Position numbers and translations under genes: made by a program
Shown: piece after piece, positions 9,650 through 18,737 of the stretch
Layout: every line of letters begins with the position of its first letter
How positions within the stretch are numbered: position 1 is the first letter of the stretch
NCBI RefSeq assembly: GCF_025643335.1
Contig: NZ_CP092489.1
Coordinates: 753,501-817,500, forward strand
DNA from: Endozoicomonas sp. Mp262
GTDB lineage: Bacteria; Pseudomonadota; Gammaproteobacteria; Pseudomonadales; Endozoicomonadaceae
DNA: 64,000 bases
Direction of reading: 5' to 3'
Notes under the pieces: generated by a model
Told to the model about the DNA's origin: nothing
Seen by the model: only the letters and a program-made list of their open reading frames with translations
Databases searched by the model: none

Positions 9650-10342
9650 TTACTCGCTCTTGGCGAAAAGCAAATCCCAAACCCCATGCCCCAAACGCTG
9701 GCCACGTTTCTCAAACTTGGTTTCGGGACGGTATTCCGGACGATCGGAAAAAGCATATTCACCCGCCAGGTTTTTAAATCCTTCGGCGGTAGTCATCACT
9801 TCCATCATCTGTTCTGCATAGTTTTCCCAGTCAGTTGCCAGATGGATAATGCCGCCATCGGCCAGCTTGGGCCTCAACAGTTCAATAAACTCAGGTTGCA
9901 CCAGACGACGCTTGTTGTGACGCTTTTTATGCCAGGGATCAGGGAAGTAAATCTGTACCCGTGCCAGGCTGGCATCAGGAATACATTGTTTGATCACTTC
10001 AACGGCATCATCACAGTAACTTCTGATATTGCTTACCCCGGCTATATTAGCTTCATTAAGCAGGCTGCCGACCCCCGGGCGATGGACTTCAACCCCGATA
10101 AAATTGGTTTCTGGTGCGGCCTTGGCCATTGCCACCAGAGACAGCCCCATACCATAGCCTATCTCAAGTACAGTGGGTGCTGTACGTTCAAAGACCGAAT
10201 CAAGGTCAATTTTGCCTTGTTCCAGTTTCAGGCCCCATTTATCCCAACATTCATCCCAGCCCCGTTGCTGGCCCGTGGTCATACGGCCAGCCCGGAGTAC
10301 AAAGCTTTTTATTTTGCGGCGATGTTCGACAGATTCGGTCAT
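9650..10342 (-). CDS. trmB: tRNA (guanine-N7-)-methyltransferase
   Basis: TrmB makes m7G46 in the variable loop of tRNA using S-adenosylmethionine. The 230-residue protein carries the SAM-binding motif [10 protein letters not shown] (around residue 57), the acidic residue of the next strand ([10 protein letters not shown]) and the TrmB signature [15 protein letters not shown] (about 129-143). The C-terminal half has [10 protein letters not shown] and TKFEKRG, both typical. Length and start ([20 protein letters not shown]) match gammaproteobacterial TrmB. It sits downstream of the DUF423 gene on the same strand, separated by about 85 bases. Confidence 0.96.
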   Translation of the reverse strand: MTESVEHRRKIKSFVLRAGRMTTGQQRGWDECWDKWGLKLEQGKIDLDSVFERTAPTVLEIGYGMGLSLVAMAKAAPETNFIGVEVHRPGVGSLLNEANIAGVSNIRSYCDDAVEVIKQCIPDASLARVQIYFPDPWHKKRHNKRRLVQPEFIELLRPKLADGGIIHLATDWENYAEQMMEVMTTAEGFKNLAGEYAFSDRPEYRPETKFEKRGQRLGHGVWDLLFAKSE

Positions 10343-10427
10343 TGATTTACCAATGGCAATTAATTATCAATTTCCTAAGATACCTGTCAGCACAAGGTTT
10401 GCAAATAAGTAGCGGGGCAGCAAAAGC

Positions 10428-10817
10428 TCAGTAGTTTTCACTTTTATGATTCCTTATGGCAAAGAGTACCAGCATTAACCAGCCTAGCATAAAAGCAATC
10501 CCGCCAATGGGAGTGACTGCTCCCAGCCAGTGCGTCCCTGTCAGGCAGAGCATATACAGACTGCCAGAGAATAACAGTATTCCTGCCAGGAAAAAGCAGG
10601 CACTCCAGTGGAGGCTTTTAGAGTCTGGATGGCTGGCGGTAAGCAGAGCCACCAGTACCAACGCAAGACTATGGTACATCTGAAAACTGGTAGCCGTCTG
10701 ATAGACAGCCATCAAGCGCTCGGATAGCAGATCCTGTAGTGCATGAGCACCGAAAGCACTCAGGCCCACGGCCAGAAAACCGCCGAGGGCCCCTGATAAA
10801 AGGTAGCGGTGATTCAT
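10428..10817 (-). CDS. DUF423 family inner-membrane protein (YgdD-like)
   Basis: A 129-residue protein with four predicted membrane helices. It opens MNHRYLLSGALGGFLAVGLSAFGAHAL in two adjoining parts and continues with the conserved Y(Q)TAxxFQMYHSLAL segment and the closing TPIGGIAFMLGWLML helix, all typical of DUF423. The true start is the ATG at 10817. A longer frame to 10988 overlaps hemY and adds a Cys/Trp-rich tail that matches nothing. Only 4 bases separate it from the end of hemY, so it is probably the last or next-to-last gene of the hem operon. Function is unknown for the family. Confidence 0.85.
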   Translation of the reverse strand: MNHRYLLSGALGGFLAVGLSAFGAHALQDLLSERLMAVYQTATSFQMYHSLALVLVALLTASHPDSKSLHWSACFFLAGILLFSGSLYMLCLTGTHWLGAVTPIGGIAFMLGWLMLVLFAIRNHKSENY

Positions 10818-10821
10818 GTGG

Positions 10822-12090
10822 CTACCATGGGCCTTCTGCCTGTGATTGTCCTGTTGCTGGTACCGTTGCAGGCAACAGTGTGGCTTGCTCTGTTGCCAGC
10901 TGCAACCCTTCCCGGAAGTAGCGGGAACTCCTTTCGTGGTCTTCAAGGTGAGCAAGCAGGCGTCCCAGCTCGTTGTAGGTATCCACACATTTTCTCAGGC
11001 GCAGGCTGGCTTCAAAATATTCCCTGGCCTTACCCCAGAGTTCATTCCGCATTGCCAGCCGACCCAGGGCGAGCAGCAGTTCCGGATCATTAGTGCGTTC
11101 GCTCAGCAGTGCTTCAGCCGTTAACAGCTGCTTATTGGCATCTTTGCCCTTCACCTTTCCATAAAGCTGTATCAGGTTGATACTGTAGCTTTTAGCCAGG
11201 TTTTCCCTTAATAACCGTTCGGCTTTTTCATCGGCACCCAGGAGTGCCAGGCAATGGGCATAACGATAGAGCATAGAGGCACTGCGACGTTGGTGGGCAG
11301 TGAGTCCACTCCACACCTTATTGGCAGGCCGAACCTTGTCTTCAACCAGTTTTTGTGACCGGCCTTGCCGGAAGGCCTGTTCAAAAAGGGCTTTAAACGC
11401 CTGCTTTTCAAGGTGTCGGTACTGCCTTTCATCCACTACTTTATGCTTTTTTAATTTTGGCAGTAGCCTGGCTAAGGCTTGCCAGTCACTGAGCCTTATA
11501 TAGACCTGCTTTAACAGCTTCAAGATATAGGCATGGGCCGGTGCTTTTTTGTGGAGGTGAGTGAGGGTTGCCAGGGCTTGTTCCAGTTGCCCCCCGGAAA
11601 GCTGAAGCTGAGCCTGGGTAATACCAATGGCGATTTCAGCTCCCGGCGCCTTGCTGTCGGCATGGCGAAGGTATTCCGCGCTGGCATCAATGCGACCAAT
11701 CTCATGGGCGGCACGGGCAGCGGCCAGATAATTGATTAACGGTGCCTCACCGCTTTCAGCCGCCTGTGATAACAATTTTTCTGCTTTTTTCCAGTGACCA
11801 TGACTAAATTCGGCCAGCCCTTTTGCGGAAAGGCGCTGGGCCTTGCTTTTGCGGGCTTTGACCGACCAGGGGTAAAGCAGTGTGCTGGCACCCAGGGAAA
11901 GCTTGACCAGTTTTATCCCGATCCAGGCCACGCCAATGGTAATCAGAATCAACAGAAACATACCCCAGAGGCTGCTTTCCAGGGTCATTCCTTCATAAGC
12001 AATCAGCACATAGCCACTGTCGTTAATCATGGCATTGGCCAGAAAGAAACAGCCTGCCAGCAGTACTAAAAAAACGGCAAACTTTTTCAT
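10822..12090 (-). CDS. hemY: HemY, membrane-anchored TPR protein of the haem operon
   Basis: A 422-residue protein with two N-terminal membrane helices (about 5-25 and 40-63) followed by the HemY_N region and TPR-type helical repeats. The repeats are visible around residues 90-180 (AEFSHGHWKKAEKLLSQAAE) and 330-400 (LALGRLAMRNELWGKAREYFEASL). It overlaps the end of hemX by 4 bases, so the two are translationally coupled. HemY in enterobacteria is encoded with hemC, hemD and hemX; its biochemical role is not settled, and it should not be confused with the Bacillus protoporphyrinogen oxidase of the same name. Confidence 0.92.
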   Translation of the reverse strand: MKKFAVFLVLLAGCFFLANAMINDSGYVLIAYEGMTLESSLWGMFLLILITIGVAWIGIKLVKLSLGASTLLYPWSVKARKSKAQRLSAKGLAEFSHGHWKKAEKLLSQAAESGEAPLINYLAAARAAHEIGRIDASAEYLRHADSKAPGAEIAIGITQAQLQLSGGQLEQALATLTHLHKKAPAHAYILKLLKQVYIRLSDWQALARLLPKLKKHKVVDERQYRHLEKQAFKALFEQAFRQGRSQKLVEDKVRPANKVWSGLTAHQRRSASMLYRYAHCLALLGADEKAERLLRENLAKSYSINLIQLYGKVKGKDANKQLLTAEALLSERTNDPELLLALGRLAMRNELWGKAREYFEASLRLRKCVDTYNELGRLLAHLEDHERSSRYFREGLQLATEQATLLPATVPATGQSQAEGPW

Positions 12091-13322
12091 TCACCTTGTC
12101 CTCCATTCTGGACAAGGCTGTCTGCCGGGGAGTCTTTATCCCCTGCCGGTGCAATGCCGACCGGCTCAGGTGTTTGTTGATTTTGGGAGCCCTGCGCTGA
12201 CTGTACCTGAATGTGCTTCAGGGCTTCCAGTGCCCTGTTAATCACAGGCATTTCCGGATTGACGTTAATTGTGGCCAGCGACTTCAGTTCAGCCATGGTT
12301 GAGTGGCTGTGATCACCGGCCAGGGCAAAATATTTTTGGAGGTATTGGGTCGCCTGCTGAAGACTATCCTGGTAAACCACTTGCTGACGGGTTAACAGGG
12401 ATACTTTACCCTGCTCAATCAACAGTTGAATATTTTGACGGATCAAGCCCTCCTGTTCAGGGGTTAATAGCACCTCAACAGGGGAGGTTCTATCAGCAGT
12501 AAACCGGAACAGTCCTGAAAACTCTTGCCAGGCGCGCTTAAGGCCCGATAAGGCCATGGTTTTCCAGTCACTATCATTAGCAGTACTGATAACTTTGGGT
12601 TCTGCACTTTTTTCCACATTAAAGCGATCGGCATCAAGGAGCGGGAGGGACATAACCTGCTGACCCAATGCCTGGAGTTTCAGATAAATGCCTTCCTGAT
12701 CAAATGCCGGTGTGTCGTTTAATACCGCAATATCCTCAGCTAGGGCTTCACGAACGGTAAAGAGATTATAATTGTCGAGATTTTTGAGCACCTCATCAGC
12801 GCTGGCCAGTAGTGTTTTTGCGCCCTCTATATCGGTGGTCATCAGAAGACGCTGGTTGGCCAGTCGCAGAAGGTATTCTATTTCCGCCAGATACCAGTCA
12901 ATCCGGGTGCTACCCTCCAGGCTTCTTACCTGGCTGGTGAGTTTGTCAACTCGCGTCAGTAGTCGTTCACCCCTTTGTTCCAGCGCCGTGGACTGTTGTT
13001 GTATGGGGATTATCTGACGGCTGGTCCGGGTCAGCTGAGTCTGCTGTTGTGACAGTTGGTAATCAGCTTGTTCGATTCGGGGAATGGCCTGGGATACCTG
13101 ATTTTCCAGGGTTAGTCCCCGCCATCCGATATAAGCGGTGCCAGTCAGGGCAGCCAAGGCAATAATGAGAGCCAGAATAGTGACAGGCTGGATGGATCTT
13201 GAAGTTTTTGCCTTCGCTGATTTTTTTCCCTTTGCACCGGTGGAGTCTAAACGGTCAGCGTCCGACTCAGGGTTATTTTGTGTTGTATCGCTCACGATGG
13301 TTCTTCGCTGCTCTTTAGTCAT
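12087..13322 (-). CDS. hemX: HemX, membrane protein of the haem operon
   Basis: A 411-residue HemX-type protein. The N-terminal 45 residues are charged and low-complexity (Lys/Ser/Ala), followed by a single membrane helix (about 46-68: VTILALIIALAALTGTAYIG), a coiled coil (about 75-130, rich in Gln and Leu) and the conserved IDWYLAEIEYLLRLANQRLL segment. Databases often label this family uroporphyrinogen-III C-methyltransferase, but there is no SAM-binding methyltransferase domain here, so I would not give it that activity. It overlaps hemD by 4 bases upstream and hemY by 4 bases downstream, within the hemC-D-X-Y operon. Confidence 0.92.
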   Translation of the reverse strand: MTKEQRRTIVSDTTQNNPESDADRLDSTGAKGKKSAKAKTSRSIQPVTILALIIALAALTGTAYIGWRGLTLENQVSQAIPRIEQADYQLSQQQTQLTRTSRQIIPIQQQSTALEQRGERLLTRVDKLTSQVRSLEGSTRIDWYLAEIEYLLRLANQRLLMTTDIEGAKTLLASADEVLKNLDNYNLFTVREALAEDIAVLNDTPAFDQEGIYLKLQALGQQVMSLPLLDADRFNVEKSAEPKVISTANDSDWKTMALSGLKRAWQEFSGLFRFTADRTSPVEVLLTPEQEGLIRQNIQLLIEQGKVSLLTRQQVVYQDSLQQATQYLQKYFALAGDHSHSTMAELKSLATINVNPEMPVINRALEALKHIQVQSAQGSQNQQTPEPVGIAPAGDKDSPADSLVQNGGQGE

Positions 13323-14104
13323 TTACAAGAAGTATGCTCAATTTTCTTTTGTACGGCTTCTAGGGCAATAAGTTGAGAGTCCAGGTCTGCACCTTTGGCT
13401 ATGACGATGTTGTTGAATCCTGACTGCCTGGCAATGGCTGCAACCCGGTTGCCAGGGATAACCAGCCACAATTTATAAAAAACATTAAAAAACCTCTCAG
13501 GTAAGTAGTTAATCAGGTTCTTTAACGTATCGCCACTGCTACAGAGAATTACATTGATCCCATTGCTTTCCAGCAGGTGTGGCAAAGCAGTGGCTGAGTA
13601 GTCAGGAGGCTGGCGAAAGTAGGTTTCCAGACAACTGACGTTGGCTCCTTTTTTCTGAAGGCTTTCCTTCAGCAGCTTTCGTCCCCCCTGCCCTTTTATA
13701 ATTAAAACCTTTTCATCATTAACTGCCTTCAGGGCTGCCATTTCCAGCAGGGCCTCGCTATTAGAACCCTCCGTTGGCTGCGTTGCGTTGATGCCATAAT
13801 CTGAAAGTATTTTTGCAGTGCCTGCCCCAACGGCATACCAGTCTGTGTACAGCGGCAGCTGGGGCCAGTAACGGTCAATAAGTTCAAGGGCAAAACGGGC
13901 AGCGTTAGGGCTGGTGACTATTATTTTCCGGAATTCATCAAGGGACAAGACGGTATCGCGCATGGACTGGCTTTCCTCGATGGGAATAATCTCCAGCATG
14001 GGAAGTTCCCAGGCCATTCCCTGATATCGTCGGATTGCCCGGGTTAATGGTCCTGCCTGGTGCTTCGGCCGGGTTACCAGGGCTCGGATTGAGTGCAAGT
14101 GCAT
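13319..14104 (-). CDS. hemD: uroporphyrinogen-III synthase
   Basis: HemD closes hydroxymethylbilane into uroporphyrinogen III with inversion of ring D, the branch point to haem, sirohaem and cobalamin. The 261-residue protein starts with ALVTRPKHQAGPL, typical of the family, and shows the two-domain pattern with IIVTSPNAARFA in domain 1 and VILCSSGDTLKNL (usually TSxS) in domain 2. HemD sequences vary greatly, so gene position supports the call: it lies 65 bases after hemC and overlaps hemX by 4 bases. Confidence 0.93.
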   Translation of the reverse strand: MHLHSIRALVTRPKHQAGPLTRAIRRYQGMAWELPMLEIIPIEESQSMRDTVLSLDEFRKIIVTSPNAARFALELIDRYWPQLPLYTDWYAVGAGTAKILSDYGINATQPTEGSNSEALLEMAALKAVNDEKVLIIKGQGGRKLLKESLQKKGANVSCLETYFRQPPDYSATALPHLLESNGINVILCSSGDTLKNLINYLPERFFNVFYKLWLVIPGNRVAAIARQSGFNNIVIAKGADLDSQLIALEAVQKKIEHTSCK

Positions 14105-14169
14105 AGTAGATCCGAAAGCGCAAAAAATTATACAACTAACAGGAAAATAGAAGCTTATACGACCCTTTA

Positions 14170-15111
14170 TTAACCATGACCCAATTCTGCCAGAATTTTA
14201 TGGGCTCCCTGACTTAATAAAGCATCTGCAACCTCAATACCCGCTGCTTTACTTTGGTTTGCAGGACAGGTGACCTCCGCCCTGATAATCAGGCTGCCAT
14301 CCGGTTGCCCCACCAGTCCCCGCAGGTGGAGTTTGTTATTCTCAAGTTCTGCAAATCCACCAATAGGCACCTGGCAGCCGCCATTCAGGTGCCGGTTCAT
14401 TGCTCGCTCTGCTTCTACGCAGGTGGCGGTATCCTGGTGGTGCAAAGGTGCAATAAGTTGCAGGGTTTCCTGGTCATTATCACGTAATTCAATGCCAACG
14501 GCTCCCTGTCCGGCTGCGGGCAGGCTCTCCTGTGTGGAAAGATAACTGCAGATTCGATCTTTCATGCCCAGACGAATAAGGCCAGCCGCTGCAAGGATGA
14601 TGGCGTCATAATGGCCGTTATCCAGTTTTTCCAGACGGGTGTTTACATTACCCCGGAGGAATTTAACCGTTAAATCGGGTCTTAAAGAGAGTAGCTGGCA
14701 CTGTCTTCTCAAGCTGGAGGTGCCCACCACAGAACCTTCCGGTAACAGGCTCAGGCTTTGATAATGCTGAGAGACAAAGGCATCCCTTGGGTCTTCACGA
14801 GGGCAGATAACACCCAGTCTTAAACCGTCAGGGAAAGCCATGGGCACATCTTTCATGGAGTGAACGGCAATATCTGCCCTGTTTTCCAATAGGGCGGTTT
14901 CCAGCTCTTTAACAAATAGCCCCTTCCCTCCTATTTTTGCCAGGGGGGCATCCAGTATACGATCACCCTTACTGGTCATTTTAACCAGCTCCACCCGGAT
15001 ACCTGCATGATGGAGCTCAAGCTGTTGCTTTACATATTCTGCCTGCCAGAGAGCCAGGGCGCTTTTGCGAGTGGCGATACGGATGGTCTTCACGGGTTTC
15101 TGCTTTATCAT
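14170..15111 (-). CDS. hemC: porphobilinogen deaminase (hydroxymethylbilane synthase)
   Basis: HemC joins four porphobilinogen molecules into hydroxymethylbilane. The match is strong from [19 protein letters not shown] onward: [15 protein letters not shown], the [12 protein letters not shown] catalytic segment with its aspartate, the [11 protein letters not shown] phosphate-binding arginines, and the cofactor cysteine in [11 protein letters not shown]. The start is uncertain. I give ATG 15111 (MIKQKPVKT), which leaves ten residues before the conserved block; a TTG at 15144 is in frame and adds eleven. Neither has a strong ribosome-binding site. The gene is divergent from argH, with a shared promoter region of about 95-130 bases. 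Confidence 0.95.
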   Translation of the reverse strand: MIKQKPVKTIRIATRKSALALWQAEYVKQQLELHHAGIRVELVKMTSKGDRILDAPLAKIGGKGLFVKELETALLENRADIAVHSMKDVPMAFPDGLRLGVICPREDPRDAFVSQHYQSLSLLPEGSVVGTSSLRRQCQLLSLRPDLTVKFLRGNVNTRLEKLDNGHYDAIILAAAGLIRLGMKDRICSYLSTQESLPAAGQGAVGIELRDNDQETLQLIAPLHHQDTATCVEAERAMNRHLNGGCQVPIGGFAELENNKLHLRGLVGQPDGSLIIRAEVTCPANQSKAAGIEVADALLSQGAHKILAELGHG

Positions 15112-15237
15112 CGGAAGAAAGGGCTGATCATACGCTAATGGCAATCGTCCATAAACTCTCCCGGATAATGGCTGTATGGCAGGCTTTTAAAACCTATAAT
15201 GCCAAACACCAAATAATGAAAACTAGAGAGGCCGGTC

Positions 15238-16623
15238 ATGTCAGATAGCAGTAACCAGCAATGGGGAGGGCGGTTCAGTGAAGGGGTTGATGCCTTTGTT
15301 GCCCGGTTTACGGCATCCATTGATTTTGACAAGCGACTCTATCGCCACGATATTGAAGGTTCCGTCGCCCATGCCCGGATGCTGCATAAGTCAGGGGTGC
15401 TTTCAAACAATGAGATGGCTGCCATAATTCAGGGGTTGGAAGGTATACTGGCTGATATTGAACAGGGTAAGATCCGGTGGTCTGTTGAGCTGGAAGATAT
15501 TCATATGAATATCGAAGCCCGCCTGACCGAGCGTATCGGCGAAACAGGAAAAAAACTGCATACAGGCCGGTCAAGAAACGATCAGGTGGCAACGGATATA
15601 CGGCTATGGCTAAGGGACGAAATTGATCTTATTACCGATGAAATAGTCCGGTTGCAAAAAGGGCTGGTGGATCTGGCTGACAAGGAAGCAGAAACCATTA
15701 TGCCCGGTTTTACCCACTTGCAGACGGCACAGCCAGTATCCTTCGGTCATCACCTGATGGCCTGGTATGAAATGCTGGTCAGGGATTATGAGCGGTTACT
15801 GGACTGCCGGAAACGGCTCAATTTCTGCCCTTTAGGCGCTGCCGCCCTGGCTGGAACAACCTATCCTATAGACCGTAACTACACTGCCAGTTTATTGGGA
15901 TTCCACCGGCCAACGCGGAATTCACTGGACTCTGTCAGTGACCGGGATTTTGCCATTGAGTTTTGTGCAGCGGCAGCCCTGGTGATGACCCATTTATCAA
16001 GGATGTCAGAGGAGTTGGTACTTTGGACTTCTGCACAGTTTGATTTTATAGCATTGCCTGATCGTTTCTGTACCGGCTCTTCTATCATGCCCCAGAAAAA
16101 AAATCCCGATGTCCCGGAGTTGGTGAGGGGAAAAACCGGTCGGGTCAACGGCCACCTGATATCACTGCTGACCTTAATGAAGTCCCAGCCCCTGGCCTAT
16201 AACAAGGATAACCAGGAAGATAAGGAACCACTGTTTGATACGGTAGATACCCTGAAAGGATGCCTGAGGGCCTTTGCTGATATGGTGCCTCATATCCAAA
16301 GCAAACCGGAAAACATGGCGGAGGCAGCGAGAAGAGGTTTTAGCACGGCAACGGATTTGGCGGACTACCTTGTGGTAAAAGGCATGGCTTTTCGCAATGC
16401 CCATGAGGTGGTGGGCAAAGCTGTGGCCTATGGGGTTAAGGAAGGAAAGGATTTATCGGAAATGACTCTGGAGGAATTAAGGGGATTTTCTGATGCAATT
16501 GGAGAGGATGTTTTTAAGGTGCTGACCTTAAGTGGTTCTGTTAAGTCACGGAATCATTTGGGAGGGACTGCCCCAAACCAGGTACGGGAGGCTGTCAGGG
16601 CTGCAAGACTACATTTACCCTGA
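15238..16623 (+). CDS. argH: argininosuccinate lyase
   Basis: ArgH splits argininosuccinate into arginine and fumarate, the last step of arginine synthesis. The 461-residue protein begins [10 protein letters not shown]. It has the three conserved regions of the fumarase/aspartase superfamily: [13 protein letters not shown] (about 109-121), [16 protein letters not shown] (about 157-172, with the catalytic histidine) and the signature loop [12 protein letters not shown] (about 282-293, with the catalytic serine). The length is standard. The ATG follows GAGAGG at a good distance. It is transcribed away from hemC. Confidence 0.97.
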   Translation: MSDSSNQQWGGRFSEGVDAFVARFTASIDFDKRLYRHDIEGSVAHARMLHKSGVLSNNEMAAIIQGLEGILADIEQGKIRWSVELEDIHMNIEARLTERIGETGKKLHTGRSRNDQVATDIRLWLRDEIDLITDEIVRLQKGLVDLADKEAETIMPGFTHLQTAQPVSFGHHLMAWYEMLVRDYERLLDCRKRLNFCPLGAAALAGTTYPIDRNYTASLLGFHRPTRNSLDSVSDRDFAIEFCAAAALVMTHLSRMSEELVLWTSAQFDFIALPDRFCTGSSIMPQKKNPDVPELVRGKTGRVNGHLISLLTLMKSQPLAYNKDNQEDKEPLFDTVDTLKGCLRAFADMVPHIQSKPENMAEAARRGFSTATDLADYLVVKGMAFRNAHEVVGKAVAYGVKEGKDLSEMTLEELRGFSDAIGEDVFKVLTLSGSVKSRNHLGGTAPNQVREAVRAARLHLP

Positions 16624-16681
16624 GAAAAAATGGCAATAACTTTTTCGACTATACTCACCCCACGGTCAACAATAACAGGCA

Positions 16682-17176
16682 ATGATCATGGGGCTTGAAA
16701 AAAGAGTAGAGAGGCTTGAGTCTAACTTTGACTCTCTTGATGGTGCTGTCCGCAACCTGATAAAAATTACAGGGGAGACGCACCAGATCATTCAGGAAAA
16801 CCAGAGGGAAAACCGGATACGGTTTGACCAGCACGACAGGGATATCGCCTCCCTGAAAGGCGACGTTGCTGATCTAAAGCGTGGTTTATCAGCCCTCACC
16901 GCCGCCACCTTTGCTGGCTTCAAGCGATGTGACGAGCAACATGCAGATGTACTGGCACACATAAAGCGGAGTGATGAACAACATGCAAAAACGCAGGCTC
17001 AATTGAGGCGGAGTGATGAGCAACATGCAAAAACGCAGGAGCAAATAAGGCAGAGTAATGATCAGCATGCAAAAACACAGGCTCAGTTGAAGCGGAGTGA
17101 TGAGCAACATGCAAAAACACAGGAGCAATTAAAACAGCTGGAACTACTAATTCGCCAACTTCATCCAACTAATTAA
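16682..17176 (+). CDS. coiled-coil protein with five 14-residue tandem repeats
   Basis: A 164-residue, entirely helical-looking protein without signal peptide or membrane helix. The N-terminal part (LEKRVERLESNFDSLDGAVRNLI) is a classic heptad coil. From 16925 to 17134 the gene contains five tandem 42-bp units, each coding a 14-residue, two-heptad block with the core R(S)DEQHAKTQ(A/E)QL(R/K). The first unit is diverged (DEQHADVLAHIK), and the middle ones are nearly identical at the DNA level, so copy number can vary by slippage or recombination. An ATG at 16688 (MGLEKR) is an equally good start. Function is unknown. It lies 58 bases after argH. Confidence 0.75.
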   Translation: MIMGLEKRVERLESNFDSLDGAVRNLIKITGETHQIIQENQRENRIRFDQHDRDIASLKGDVADLKRGLSALTAATFAGFKRCDEQHADVLAHIKRSDEQHAKTQAQLRRSDEQHAKTQEQIRQSNDQHAKTQAQLKRSDEQHAKTQEQLKQLELLIRQLHPTN

Positions 17177-17605
17177 TACCAACTAAATTTTTTTCTCGTT
17201 CCCAGCGTCCTCGCTGGGAATGCAGACGGATGTCTCTAATTGTTACGACTTGGAGAAGTATACATTCCCAGACTGGAGAGACTGTTGCAAAAGGTTTTTT
17301 CGAACCACGAAGAGCACGAAGAATTTTTAAAAAAGCCTTGGTGTAATTAGTGTTCTTCCTGGTTCCAAAAAAAACAGGGCATTGCGCTGAGACTTTCTCG
17401 ACAACTTCTGGAGCTTGGGCTTGGGAACCCCCTGTGCCAGCATAGTTGTCGCCTCTTCCGGTTTTTCAAAGCTTAACAGGGGGCGTACCGGGGAGCATAT
17501 TTATGAAATATCTGGGCTAAACCAAAACTCGTTTGAAAACCGGATATTCGACTTGTTCATTAAGCGAAGCGATTACTAAAGCGCGCTCATCACAGCTCTA
17601 TCAAA
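17177..17605. repeat. intergenic region holding a dispersed palindromic repeat (copy A, inverted)
   Basis: No gene is visible. At 17199-17220 is a perfect hairpin (TTCCCAGCG / CGCTGGGAA) that may end transcription of the preceding gene. At about 17283-17410 lies one copy of a dispersed repeat: its sequence (AACCACGAAGAGCACGAAG, then GGTTCCAAAAAAAACAGGGC, then a CGACAAC end) matches the reverse complement of the copy at 42767-44485. The remaining bases to 17605 show nothing I can assign. Confidence 0.65.
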
Positions 17606-17884
17606 TTACGGTTCTCTAACTGGGCGCGGTTTAGGCACCAACACCTCTGAACGTCCATCATTAATGAGTTTCTCTAACTCTTCATGGCTCATAGTGAGCT
17701 TAAAGTGTTTATGGGGCGTTTCAATGGGTGGTTTTTGTTGGGCTTGTGTGGCTGGCGTAAGCAGAATATCACCTGCCTCAGTCAGCGAAATTTTCAGGTG
17801 GGTCTCCTGGGTAATCCCCAGTTGATGACACAAATCCACCGGAATGGTCACTTGACCGTGCTGGTTGGGTTTCAGGTAGCGCAT
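17606..17884 (-). CDS. SpoVT/AbrB-type DNA-binding protein, possible orphan antitoxin
   Basis: A 92-residue protein whose first 50 residues (KPNQHGQVTIPVDLCHQLGI, then LKISLTEAGDILLTP) have the swapped-hairpin AbrB fold pattern seen in AbrB and in MazE/VapB antitoxins. The C-terminal part is short, polar and Pro-rich (LVPKPRPVREP), as in antitoxins whose tails bind a toxin. No toxin gene lies on either side, so it is either an orphan antitoxin or an independent regulator. Confidence 0.65.
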   Translation of the reverse strand: MRYLKPNQHGQVTIPVDLCHQLGITQETHLKISLTEAGDILLTPATQAQQKPPIETPHKHFKLTMSHEELEKLINDGRSEVLVPKPRPVREP

Positions 17885-18082
17885 AACAGTAGTTTATTGT
17901 GATTAATATAAATTAATAGATTAGTTATTAATTTGTAGTAATCAAGGATAGAGAATCAGTATTAACCAGCGGTGATACCTCTTCCTTTTTGCACCATATC
18001 TGGTAATAATGCCGTCTCTGCTTGCAGTCCCGGAGGACGACCTCATCCTCGCCAGCCCTACTTGATACGTAAGACCCCATCA

Positions 18083-18676
18083 ATGAGAAAACTGACAGAA
18101 GACCAGTATGAAGCCTTAATGACCAATGCCAGGGTCATCGAACGGGATACCTTCGGGCCAAAAGTGCTGCGTCTGGCTGATGAAAGTTTTCTAAAGATTT
18201 TCAGGCGTCGGAATATGCTGTCATGGTCCCTGATCAGACCCTATTCCCTTAAGTTTGCAGCTAATGCGGAAAAGCTTAAGACAATGGGAATTCCTACAGT
18301 TGAGATACAGAGGATTATGAACCTGCCGGTGCCAAGAAAAACTGCGGTTCAGTACACCCCTCTGGCCGGTTTTACCATCAGGGAGTTATTTAAGAAAGGA
18401 CAGCTGACAGACAACCTGATCAAAAGACTTGGACAGTTTATCCATCAGCTGCATCAGGAAGGGATCTATTTCAGGTCACTGCACTTTGGAAATATTGTGC
18501 TGACACCTGAAGACCAGTTTGGCCTGATTGATATCGCTGATATGAGGTTTCTAGGCAGACCACTGCGAAAAGCCGAGGTGATTCGCAATTTCAATCATAT
18601 GAAGCGGTATGTGAAGAGTGATTTTGAATCGCCGGAGCAGTTTGAATTGTTGCAAGAGTATTATTTAAACCATTAA
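18083..18676 (+). CDS. small protein-kinase-fold protein, LPS-kinase/RIO-like
   Basis: A 197-residue protein counted from ATG 18083 (MRKLTEDQYEAL); the frame runs upstream to 17972 but that part is Pro/Cys-rich and unlike a protein. The pattern is that of a minimal kinase: VLRLADESFLKIFRR (nucleotide-binding strands with a lysine), FIHQLHQEGIYFRSLHFGNIVLT (catalytic loop; the usual HxD aspartate is replaced, reading RSLHFGN) and GLIDIADMRF (the metal-binding DxD position). It resembles toluene-tolerance or InaA-type proteins found in LPS clusters, and it lies next to the distal end of the core operon on the opposite strand. The altered catalytic loop leaves activity in doubt. Confidence 0.6.
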   Translation: MRKLTEDQYEALMTNARVIERDTFGPKVLRLADESFLKIFRRRNMLSWSLIRPYSLKFAANAEKLKTMGIPTVEIQRIMNLPVPRKTAVQYTPLAGFTIRELFKKGQLTDNLIKRLGQFIHQLHQEGIYFRSLHFGNIVLTPEDQFGLIDIADMRFLGRPLRKAEVIRNFNHMKRYVKSDFESPEQFELLQEYYLNH

Positions 18677-18737
18677 TAAATGGAAATGGATATCAATTTT
18701 TTTCTGAAATGGTTTAAATAATAGATGTTTTATATTC

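Noticed and set aside
12087-13322. Methyltransferase activity for HemX
   Set aside because: The protein has a membrane helix and coiled coil but no SAM-binding methyltransferase domain, so the common database name was not used.
16889-17168. Minus-strand open frames of about 80 residues over the tandem repeats
   Set aside because: They are antisense shadows of the 42-bp repeats, Leu/Cys/His-rich, without a ribosome-binding site.
17606-17884. Toxin partner for the AbrB-type protein
   Set aside because: No adjacent small frame on either strand resembles a MazF, PIN or similar toxin.
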